Shown piece by piece: positions 44,557-51,268 of a stretch of DNA of 64,000 bases (position 1 is the stretch's first letter; every line of letters begins with the position of its first letter). Both the position numbers and the translations under genes were made by a program. Source of the stretch: Acidimicrobiales bacterium (GTDB lineage: Bacteria; Actinomycetota; Acidimicrobiia; Acidimicrobiales; Palsa-688); contig DATLUM010000050.1 in the NCBI GenBank assembly GCA_035533095.1, positions 245,782-309,781 of the forward strand. Direction: 5' to 3'. Under the pieces are notes generated by a model, which was not told where the DNA came from, did not search any database, and saw only the letters and a program-made list of their open reading frames with translations.

Positions 44557-45024
44557 GACCGCCTCGGCGCTGCTCACGTCGAGGCCGAGGGTCGGTTCGA
44601 CGGCCATGTCGACGACTACCCCGTCCTTGAGGATCGCGGCATAGCGCTTCGAACGGACGCCTAGCCCACCGCCCGTGAGGTCGACGTCGAGGCCGATCTC
44701 CTTGGTGAACAGTGCGGAGCCGTCTGCGATGAGCTTGACCTTGTCGCCGACGTCATTGGCCTCACCCCAGGCCTTCATGACGAACGCGTCGTTGACCGAC
44801 ACGCAGGCGATGGTGTCGACCCCCTTCGCGTGAAGGTCCTCCGCGCGCAGTACGAACCCCGGCAGGTGGTGGTCGCTGCACGTAGGGGTGAACGCCCCGG
44901 GGATCCCGAACAGCACCACCGTTCCGCTGCCCAGCAGATCAGCGGTTTGAGCTGCCTCGGGACCGTTGGGCCCAGGGACTTGAACCTTGACGTCGGGGAT
45001 CTTGTCGCCGGCGGCGATCGTCAT
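44542..45024 (-). CDS. peroxiredoxin (Prx5-type)
   Basis: A 160-residue peroxiredoxin that reduces peroxides. The peroxidatic cysteine is in GIPGAFTPTCSDHHLPGF (about residue 48), with CVSVNDAFVMKAWGE and the C-terminal ILKDGVVVDMAVEP segment of the Prx5/AhpE-like class. ATG 45024 follows GGAGGCC. It is transcribed divergently from the VOC gene across a perfect 12-bp inverted repeat. Confidence 0.92.
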   Translation of the reverse strand: MTIAAGDKIPDVKVQVPGPNGPEAAQTADLLGSGTVVLFGIPGAFTPTCSDHHLPGFVLRAEDLHAKGVDTIACVSVNDAFVMKAWGEANDVGDKVKLIADGSALFTKEIGLDVDLTGGGLGVRSKRYAAILKDGVVVDMAVEPTLGLDVSSAEAVLDRL

Positions 45025-45055
45025 CTGGCCTCCTCGGCACGTAGAAGAATCGGGG

Positions 45056-45084
45056 CACAGCCTACGAGCGTTTCGTAGGCTGTG
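45056..45084. promoter_or_regulatory. perfect 12-bp inverted repeat between prx and VOC genes
   Basis: CACAGCCTACGA at 45056-45067 and TCGTAGGCTGTG at 45073-45084 are exact reverse complements with a 5-bp spacer. It ends 3 nt before the VOC ATG. Each arm contains TAGGCT reading outward (plus strand 45076-45081, minus strand 45064-45059), a possible -10 for each gene; the plus one lies 6 nt before the ATG. It could be an operator or a symmetric bidirectional promoter. Confidence 0.85.
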
Positions 45085-45087
45085 TGC

Positions 45088-45660
45088 ATGGCCGACGATG
45101 CTCACCTGTCTGAGTCCGAGATGCCGCGCTGGCGGGGCATCAACCACCTAGCGCTGGTCACCACGGATATGGACGCAACCGTTCGCTTCTACCACGGCGT
45201 GCTCGGCGCGAGGCTCGTGGCGCACCTGGGGAACAAGTCTTTTCGGCACTACTTCTTCGAGATCGGCCCCGAGAACACGGTCGCGTTCTTCGAGTACCGG
45301 GGGGTGCAGCTCCATCCGTTCGCGAAGCCAGCGGGAGTACCGGACGGGAGGGCGGTGCAGTTCGACCATGTGTCGTTCAACGTGCCCGACGAGGAGGCGC
45401 TCCTCTCGCTGCGCGCACGGCTGAAGGCCGCCGGCTCGGAGGTGACCGACGTCGTCGACCACGGCTTCATTCGCTCGATCTACTTCACCGACCCCAACGG
45501 GATCGCGCTCGAGGCCTCCTGGTGGGTCACAGACGCAACCGGCCGCGACGCCGACCTCGGCGACGGGCAGCTGTTCTCTGACCCGGATCCGGTGCCGGCG
45601 GTCAGGGAGCTGCAGGAGACCGGCCGCCTGTCGTCGGTGCCGCACACCCGGCTGGCGTGA
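45088..45660 (+). CDS. VOC-family (glyoxalase/dioxygenase fold) protein
   Basis: A 190-residue vicinal-oxygen-chelate protein. Paired beta-alpha-beta-beta-beta units begin INHLALVTTDMDATVRFYHGVLG and QFDHVSFNVPDEEALLSLRARL; metal-ligand candidates are H (NHLAL), H (DHVSF) and E in IALEASWW. Reaction unknown. ATG 45088 was chosen over GTG 45082 because it follows a -10-like TAGGCT by 6 nt. The stop overlaps rpiA (GTGA). Confidence 0.85.
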   Translation: MADDAHLSESEMPRWRGINHLALVTTDMDATVRFYHGVLGARLVAHLGNKSFRHYFFEIGPENTVAFFEYRGVQLHPFAKPAGVPDGRAVQFDHVSFNVPDEEALLSLRARLKAAGSEVTDVVDHGFIRSIYFTDPNGIALEASWWVTDATGRDADLGDGQLFSDPDPVPAVRELQETGRLSSVPHTRLA

Positions 45661-46385
45661 CCCGGGCCGGGGGCGCTGTCGGGGGCACGAGGGACGGCGG
45701 TCCCGGCGGCGAGAACATAGAGAGCGGCGAGGGCGTCGAGAGCGCCGAACTGGAGAAGAGGGCGGCGGCCGAAGCCGCCGCCGCGCTGGTCGAACCCGGC
45801 ATGACGGTCGGGCTCGGCACCGGTTCGACCGTCGCCTACCTGCTGCCGGCGCTGGCCCGGCGAGGGATCGATCTCACCTGCGTGGCGACCTCCCGGGCGA
45901 CTGAGTCGCAGGCCTCAGAGCTGGGGTTGACTGTCGTGCCGTTCGCTGGGATCGACCGGCTCGACATCGCGATAGACGGCGCGGACCAGGTGGCCCCCGA
46001 CGGCTGGCTCGTGAAGGGGGGCGGCGGTGCGCACGTCCGGGAGAAGGTGGTCGCCTCGGCCGCCGGCCGCTTCGTCGTCATCGTCTCGTCCGACAAGCTC
46101 GTCGAGCGGGTGGCAGCCCCGATCCCGGTCGAGATCCTGGCGTTCGGGGTGGCTGCGACGTTGAGGTGCCTGGCCGGCGCCGAGATGCGCGAAGGTGCGC
46201 CGGCGTCGCCGGACGGCGGTCTGATCGCCGACTGGCACGGCGAGGTCGGCGACCCGGCGCCGGTGGCCGCGTGGCTCGAGTCGGTGCCGGGGGTCGTGGG
46301 GCACGGGCTGTTCCCGCCGGCGCTGGTGCACGACGTGCTCGTGGCGCGCGGCCGCGAGGTGGAGCACCGCCGGCTGGTCGGTTAG
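45657..46385 (+). CDS. rpiA: ribose-5-phosphate isomerase A
   Basis: A 242-residue RpiA, which interconverts ribose-5-phosphate and ribulose-5-phosphate. Conserved: GLGTGSTVAYLLPAL, ATSRATESQA, IDGADQVAPDGWLVKGGGGAH and IVSSDKLVER. The first ~30 residues are a Gly-rich extension; GTG 45657 overlaps the VOC stop by 4 nt, but a later start is possible. The 3' end, including the stop, is duplicated 42 bp downstream as a 24-bp direct repeat. Confidence 0.9.
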   Translation: MTRAGGAVGGTRDGGPGGENIESGEGVESAELEKRAAAEAAAALVEPGMTVGLGTGSTVAYLLPALARRGIDLTCVATSRATESQASELGLTVVPFAGIDRLDIAIDGADQVAPDGWLVKGGGGAHVREKVVASAAGRFVVIVSSDKLVERVAAPIPVEILAFGVAATLRCLAGAEMREGAPASPDGGLIADWHGEVGDPAPVAAWLESVPGVVGHGLFPPALVHDVLVARGREVEHRRLVG

Positions 46386-46438
46386 ACGGCGCCGGCGACA
46401 GGGTTCACGCGCCAGCTGGCCGGTTAGACGGCGCCGGC
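46373..46438. repeat. 24-bp direct repeat spanning the rpiA stop codon
   Basis: Copies at 46373-46396 and 46415-46438 share GGTTAGACGGCGCCGGC and flanks with a single mismatch, 42 bp apart. The first copy includes the last codons and stop of rpiA. It looks like a local duplication. Confidence 0.85.
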
Positions 46439-46444
46439 CGCGGT

Positions 46445-46460
46445 AGTTGCGCCCGCAACT
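46445..46460. repeat. 16-bp palindrome
   Basis: AGTTGCG-CC-CGCAACT, perfect 7-bp arms with a 2-bp centre, in the convergent gap between rpiA and the acyl-CoA dehydrogenase. Could be part of a bidirectional terminator region or a protein site. Confidence 0.6.
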
Positions 46461-46510
46461 GGGTAACTTAGGTGGTCTCAGGGCATATCTAGGCTACCCA
46501 GAAGGTCTCA

Positions 46511-46536
46511 CGGCCGGGTCTGGCAAGGCCCGGCCG
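46511..46536. terminator. candidate bidirectional terminator hairpin
   Basis: CGGCCGGG and CCCGGCCG (8-bp perfect stem) flank a 10-nt loop in the 178-bp convergent gap between rpiA and the acyl-CoA dehydrogenase. There is no T-tract, as is common for GC-rich actinobacterial terminators, so this rests on position and stem only. Confidence 0.45.
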
Positions 46537-46563
46537 CCGCCTGCCGGGATCTGGCACCGAGCC

Positions 46564-47781
46564 CTAGCTGATGTGCATCCCCGAGATGGCCCGGGCGATG
46601 ACCAGGTGCTGGATCTCGCTCGTGCCCTCGAAGATGGTGAAGATCTTGGCGTCACGGTGCCACCGCTCCACCGGGTGCTCGCGGATGTAGCCGGCGCCCC
46701 CGAGGATCTGGATCGCGTCGTCGGTCACCCGCACCGCGTTCTCTCCGGCGAACAACTTCGACTGAGAGCCCTCGGCCGCCTCGAACCCGGTTCCGCTCAT
46801 GCCGCGCCACGACGCGTTCCACACCAGCAGGCGGGCGGCGTCGGTGTTCATGCGCATCTGAGCGAGCTTGAAGGCGATCGCCTGGTTCTCGATGATCGCC
46901 CGCCCGAACTGCTTGCGCTCCTTGGCGTACTCGAGCGCGTACTCGTACGCGGCGCGGGCGATGCCAACCGCTTGCGCACCCACGGCCGGCCGGGTCGTCT
47001 CGAAGGTCGACATGGCGGCCTGGACGCGCTGCCCGGTCTTGCCCTCGCGGGCACGTGCCAGGCGGGCGTCCAGCTTCTCCTTGCCCCCCAGCACCAGCCG
47101 ACCCGGGATGCGCACATCGTCGAGCACCACCTCGGCGGTGTGCGAAGCGCGGATGCCCATCTTCTTGAACTTCTGCCCCATCGAAAGCCCCTTGGTCCCG
47201 GGCGGCACGATGAAGCTCGCCTGGCCCCGAGCCTTCAGCTCCGGATCCACAGCAGCAACGACGACGTGAACGTCGGCGATGCCACCGTTGGTGATCCAGG
47301 TCTTGGTGCCGTTGATCACCCACTCGTCCGCCTTCTCGTCGTAGACGGCGCGGGTTCGCATACCGCTCACGTCCGAGCCGGCGTCGGGCTCGGACACGCA
47401 GAAGGCGGCCAGTGCGATCTTGTCCGGTGTCCCGAAGCACTGTGGCAGCCACTCGGCTATCTGCTCGGGGGTGCCGCTGGAGAAGATGCCGGCGACCCCT
47501 AGCGTGGTGCCGAAGATCGCCAGCCCGATGCCGGCGTCGCCCCACGCCATCTCCTCCATGACCACCGGAACCGACAGGCCCGTCGGGTCGCCGAACATGT
47601 TGGCCACGAAGTCGAGCGAGTACAGCCCGATCTTGGCCGCCTCCTCGATGATCGGCCAAGGGGTCTCCTCCCGCTCGTCCCACTCATGGGCGGCCGGCCG
47701 GACGACGTTCTCTGCGAAGTCGTGGACCCACTTCTGGAGCTGGATCTGGTCCTCGTTGAGGGCCATGGAGAAATCGGGCAT
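46564..47781 (-). CDS. acyl-CoA dehydrogenase
   Basis: A 405-residue FAD-dependent acyl-CoA dehydrogenase. Typical blocks: ALAAFCVSEPDAGSDVSGM, KTWITNGGIADVHVVVA, GIRASHTAEVVLDDVRIP, ILGGAGYIREHPVERWHRDAKIF and EGTSEIQ near the end (flavin contact). Electrons would go to EtfAB (19.7-21.5 kb). ATG 47781 follows GGAGG by 7 nt within the palindrome GGAGGCGCCTCC; an ATG 17 codons upstream would erase the promoter and is less likely. Confidence 0.92.
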   Translation of the reverse strand: MPDFSMALNEDQIQLQKWVHDFAENVVRPAAHEWDEREETPWPIIEEAAKIGLYSLDFVANMFGDPTGLSVPVVMEEMAWGDAGIGLAIFGTTLGVAGIFSSGTPEQIAEWLPQCFGTPDKIALAAFCVSEPDAGSDVSGMRTRAVYDEKADEWVINGTKTWITNGGIADVHVVVAAVDPELKARGQASFIVPPGTKGLSMGQKFKKMGIRASHTAEVVLDDVRIPGRLVLGGKEKLDARLARAREGKTGQRVQAAMSTFETTRPAVGAQAVGIARAAYEYALEYAKERKQFGRAIIENQAIAFKLAQMRMNTDAARLLVWNASWRGMSGTGFEAAEGSQSKLFAGENAVRVTDDAIQILGGAGYIREHPVERWHRDAKIFTIFEGTSEIQHLVIARAISGMHIS

Positions 47782-47814
47782 GGAGGCGCCTCCGCAGCGT
47801 AAGGAAGGACTGAG

Positions 47815-47833
47815 GTTACCGAAAGGTAACATA
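47815..47833. promoter_or_regulatory. operator-like palindrome overlapping a -10 element
   Basis: GTTACC-GAAA-GGTAAC (47815-47830) is a perfect inverted repeat upstream of the acyl-CoA dehydrogenase. On the minus strand TATGTT at 47833-47828 overlaps it and would serve as -10 with a ~40-nt leader. Such a position suits a TetR-type repressor of fatty-acid genes. Confidence 0.5.
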
Positions 47834-47877
47834 CCCCCTCGGCCGCGCGGAGTAATCGCGGCTCCGACCCTTCCCGG

Positions 47878-49083
47878 TCACGCGGCTATTTCGCGATTGA
47901 CCGTTAGCGCCCCTGCCGCGAGGACTGCGGCGATCAACGTCAGCGCCGCCCCGCCCGCATACGGCCACCCCGAGGCGTGCGAGCCGAGCAGCGCCCCACC
48001 CGCGGCCGGGCCGGCGATGCGCGCCAGCCCGCCGGCGGACTGCTGAGCGCCCAGCGCCCTGCCCCGCGCGCCGGCACCGGCGCGCCCGACAAGCACGGTA
48101 GCCATGGTCGTCTGAACGAGTCCCTGGCCAACGGTCAGGGCCAACAACGCCGGCGCGGCGAGCGCCCACGAGTCGGAGGCGGCCAGCAAGGCGAGGCCGC
48201 CGGCGTTGGTCACCAGACCGCCGATGAGGGTCACGCGCTCCCCCATCCGGCGCACCACCCGGGCCACCAGGCCCACCTGGACCAGCACGATCGCGGCACC
48301 CACCGCGGTGAAGACGCCGGCGGCACCGGCTATCCCGAAGCCGAGCCGGCGCTGGCCGAACAAGGCGAACGTGGCCTCGAACCCGGAGAAGGCGACGAGC
48401 GCGGCGAAGGCCACGGCCAGGAGCGGCGCGACGTCGGAGAACCGCCCGCCGAGCAGCGGTTCGCGCGTCACCGGTGACTCCGCTCCAGCTGTGGATGGAA
48501 CGTGGGTTTCCGGCAGGCGCTTGAAGGCGACGAGCGTGTTGGCGGCGGCGATCGCCGCCGCGACGTAGAACGGCAGCCGGGGCCCGCTCAGCGCGGCGAT
48601 CGCCCCGAGAGCGGGCCCGGCGACGAATCCCAGCCCGAACGCCGCGCCGAGCAGCCCGAAGAGCCGGGCACGGTCCTCGGGCCGGGCGAGGTCGGCGGCC
48701 GCCGCCTGGGCGACCGACACGCTCGCACCCGAGGCACCGTCGACGATGCGCCCCACCATCAGCAAAGTGAAGCCTCCCGCGACTCCCGTGAGCAGGCTCC
48801 CGACCGCGGTCCCCGCCAGCGATACCAGGAGCACGGGTCGCCGGCCGAACCGGTCCGACACCCGCCCCCACAGCGGCGAGAAGACGAAGCTGGCGGCCGA
48901 GAAGGCTGCGACGAGCAGCGCCGCGTCAAATGACGAGGTGTGGAAACGCTTGGCGTAGATCGGCAGGATCGGCAGGACGATCCCCCACCCGACGAGGTCG
49001 ACCGCAACCGCGGTCCAGATCGTGCCGAACCCGGCCGGCAGGCTTTCCCGCCCCCGCCCCCGCCCCTGCTGCCGGCGTTTCAA
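47878..49083 (-). CDS. MFS transporter
   Basis: A 401-residue, 12-helix major facilitator with the motif A segment GRVSDRFGRRPVLL after helix 2, typical of the drug:H+ antiporter (tetracycline-efflux-like) group. TTG 49083 has GAGG upstream and lies 24 nt after the thioesterase stop, suggesting co-transcription with cysS and the thioesterase. Substrate unknown. Confidence 0.85.
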   Translation of the reverse strand: MKRRQQGRGRGRESLPAGFGTIWTAVAVDLVGWGIVLPILPIYAKRFHTSSFDAALLVAAFSAASFVFSPLWGRVSDRFGRRPVLLVSLAGTAVGSLLTGVAGGFTLLMVGRIVDGASGASVSVAQAAAADLARPEDRARLFGLLGAAFGLGFVAGPALGAIAALSGPRLPFYVAAAIAAANTLVAFKRLPETHVPSTAGAESPVTREPLLGGRFSDVAPLLAVAFAALVAFSGFEATFALFGQRRLGFGIAGAAGVFTAVGAAIVLVQVGLVARVVRRMGERVTLIGGLVTNAGGLALLAASDSWALAAPALLALTVGQGLVQTTMATVLVGRAGAGARGRALGAQQSAGGLARIAGPAAGGALLGSHASGWPYAGGAALTLIAAVLAAGALTVNREIAA

Positions 49084-49107
49084 CCGGGCCTCAACGTCGC
49101 GGGCAAC

Positions 49108-49902
49108 TCAACTACCGAGCACCATGGCGAGCTGGCGCGACAGCGCGACCGGTCTGCCGTCGCTGTCCCACAGCTCGCCGTCTTCCTCCATGAGACCGTC
49201 GACGAGAACACGGGTCTTGAAGGTGCCGAGCAGCCACCCGGGCGCGGGCCTTGCACGCACGTGGACGGTCAGCTCGATCGTCGGCACCCAGCCGGCGGCG
49301 AGGGCACCCAGGAGAGTCGGCGGGAACGCGTCGGCGAAAGCGACGGAGGAGAGGGCGGAGGGCTGGGTGCCGTCGTTGAAGCGGATCCAGCCGGTGATCT
49401 CGAACGGGTCGCCCTCGCCCGGTCTGCCCCACGGGCTGTCGGGCGGGAGGCGCAGGTCGAAACGGTTCATCACCTCGGGGACCGCCCGCCCTGCCTGGCG
49501 GGTGAGGTCGAGGAGGCTGGCGCACTCGTCGGGAGGCGGGATATCAGGGGGTCTGGCGCTGATGCGCGTCGGCCCGCGCCGGTCCGACAGGTCCCCGAAG
49601 ACGCCCACCACGCGCACACGCTCACGACCGGCTTGCACCACGGAAGCAGACACGTTGGCGAGCGTCTTGCCCGACTTGAACACCTCGGTGCGGATCTCCA
49701 CGTCTCCACCCACCGGCGGCGAGAGGTAGTGGGCGGTCACCGACAGCGGGTCTTCGCGGCCCGCGTCGGCGAGCATGGCACGCACGGCTACCGCCAAGAG
49801 GTAGCCGCCGTTCGGGTTGTTGCCGACGTTCCAGCGGGGGTTGAGGTCGGCCCTCCACACCGGGTCGTCCCAGCGGACGGCGGTGTCCTCTTCGAAGCTC
49901 AC
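49108..49902 (-). CDS. acyl-CoA thioesterase-like protein (double hotdog)
   Basis: A 264-residue protein with two hotdog units, TesB/4HBT_3-like: NVGNNPNGGYLLAVAVRAM and PLSVTAHYLSPPVGGDVEI in the first half, PTIELTVHVRARPAPGWLLG and LWDSDGRPVALSRQLAMV in the second. Role: hydrolysis of acyl-CoA, substrate unknown. GTG 49902 overlaps the cysS stop by 4 nt; the frame is open far upstream antisense-free but through cysS, so that extension is not real. Confidence 0.83.
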   Translation of the reverse strand: MSFEEDTAVRWDDPVWRADLNPRWNVGNNPNGGYLLAVAVRAMLADAGREDPLSVTAHYLSPPVGGDVEIRTEVFKSGKTLANVSASVVQAGRERVRVVGVFGDLSDRRGPTRISARPPDIPPPDECASLLDLTRQAGRAVPEVMNRFDLRLPPDSPWGRPGEGDPFEITGWIRFNDGTQPSALSSVAFADAFPPTLLGALAAGWVPTIELTVHVRARPAPGWLLGTFKTRVLVDGLMEEDGELWDSDGRPVALSRQLAMVLGS

Positions 49903-51248
49903 CTGCGAATTGTGGTCCCCCGGGGTCCGTCCTCGACAATCCAGCCGTCGTCCTGCAGCTCGGCTCGCAACGAATCGGCGCGGGCCCAGTCCTTGGCGGC
50001 CCGGGCCTCGTCGCGCGCGGCGGCCTTGGCGAGCGCCTCCTGCGTGGGGCCCTCGCTCACATCGCGTAGCGGCACACCCAGCGCCGCTTCGAAGATCTCG
50101 AACACCGCGGCGGCCTTCGCCGAGGCCTCGCCACCCCGCGCGGCGCGGGCGTCTTTTACCAACTCGAATCCGAGAGCGACCGCGTTGGGTGTGTCGAGGT
50201 CGTCGTCCATGCGTTCCCTGAACCGATCCAGCGCCGCGGGCTCCGGCGAGCAGCCCCGGGCCGACGAGAACTCGCGGGCGAACGAGTCCAGGCGCTCCAC
50301 GCCGGCGGCAGCCGCCGCGAGCGTCGTCGGGCCAACGGTCATGGGGCCGCGGTAGTGCGACTGCAGGACCTGCAGCCGGAACGCCCGCGGGTCGTAGGTG
50401 TCGAGGAGCTCCAGCAGCGACAGGGTGTTGCCCACCGACTTGCTCATCTTCTCCCCGCGCTCGTCCTCCACCATCCCGTTGTGCGCCCAGCGCCGGGAGA
50501 ACCGGCGGTGGTCGGCGAGGGCTTGCGCCCGCTCGTTTTCGTGGTGGGGGAAGGCGAGATCGAGGCCACCGGTGTGCAGGTCGAAGTCCTCCCCGAGGAG
50601 ATCGAGCGACATCACGACGCACTCGGTGTGCCACCCGGGGCGGCCGGCGCCCCACGGCGAGGGCCAGCTCGGCTCCCCCGGCTTGGCGACCTTCCACAGG
50701 GCGAAGTCGACCGGCGAGCGCTTGCCCGCCTCCTCTCCCGCCTCGACCCTCGCCCCCGCCATCAACGACTCGATCGACTGCCTGGCAAGCAACCCGTACC
50801 CCTCGACGCTCGACGCGGAGAAGTACACCCCGTCGCCCCCCACGTACGCGTGGCCCGAGGCCACGAGCCGCCCGATCAGCTCGATCATCGCCTCGACGTA
50901 GGCGGTCGCGTGCGGTGTCTCGGTCGGTCGGGCCACGCCGAGCCTCTCCATGGTCTCGAACCAGAGGCGCTCGTAGTGGTCCGCCACCTCCTCGACGGGG
51001 CGGCCCTCCTCTGCGGCGCGGGCGATGATCTTGTCCTCGATGTCGGTGACGTTGGAGACGTAGCGGACCTCCAGACCGCTCCATTCGAGGTAGCGCCGGC
51101 AGACGTCCCAGACGACGTTGAAGCGGCCGTGCCCCAGGTGCGGCTCCCCTGAGACGGTCGGGCCGCACACGTACATGGAGACACGACCCGGGTCCCGGGG
51201 CTCCAGCGGCGCGACCGCCCCCAATGCGGTGTCGAAGAGGCGCAGCAC
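49899..51248 (-). CDS. cysS: cysteine--tRNA ligase
   Basis: A 449-residue class I synthetase: GPTVSGEPHLGHGRFNV (HIGH motif, about residue 39), Zn ligands in YVCGPT, GWHTECVVMS and FPHHENERAQ, and KMSKSVGN (about residue 268). The size and end match CysS; the paralogue MshC is shorter and lacks the C-terminal extension, which is present here (AKDWARADSLRAELQDDGW). GTG 51248 has TACGGT 6 nt upstream. It is divergent from valS with 20 bp between starts. Confidence 0.93.
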   Translation of the reverse strand: MLRLFDTALGAVAPLEPRDPGRVSMYVCGPTVSGEPHLGHGRFNVVWDVCRRYLEWSGLEVRYVSNVTDIEDKIIARAAEEGRPVEEVADHYERLWFETMERLGVARPTETPHATAYVEAMIELIGRLVASGHAYVGGDGVYFSASSVEGYGLLARQSIESLMAGARVEAGEEAGKRSPVDFALWKVAKPGEPSWPSPWGAGRPGWHTECVVMSLDLLGEDFDLHTGGLDLAFPHHENERAQALADHRRFSRRWAHNGMVEDERGEKMSKSVGNTLSLLELLDTYDPRAFRLQVLQSHYRGPMTVGPTTLAAAAAGVERLDSFAREFSSARGCSPEPAALDRFRERMDDDLDTPNAVALGFELVKDARAARGGEASAKAAAVFEIFEAALGVPLRDVSEGPTQEALAKAAARDEARAAKDWARADSLRAELQDDGWIVEDGPRGTTIRR

Positions 51249-51253
51249 ACAAG

Positions 51254-51260
51254 TACCGTA
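51254..51260. promoter_or_regulatory. shared symmetric -10-like element between cysS and valS
   Basis: TACCGTA gives TACCGT on the plus strand (9 nt before valS ATG 51269) and TACGGT on the minus strand (6 nt before cysS GTG 51248). With only 20 bp between the two start codons, both synthetases appear to use one near-symmetric -10 region and leaderless or near-leaderless transcripts. Confidence 0.5.
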
Positions 51261-51268
51261 GCGGGATC

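Noticed and set aside
49899..51248. Mycothiol ligase MshC instead of CysS
   Set aside because: The protein has the CysS C-terminal extension and full length, and sits divergent from valS.
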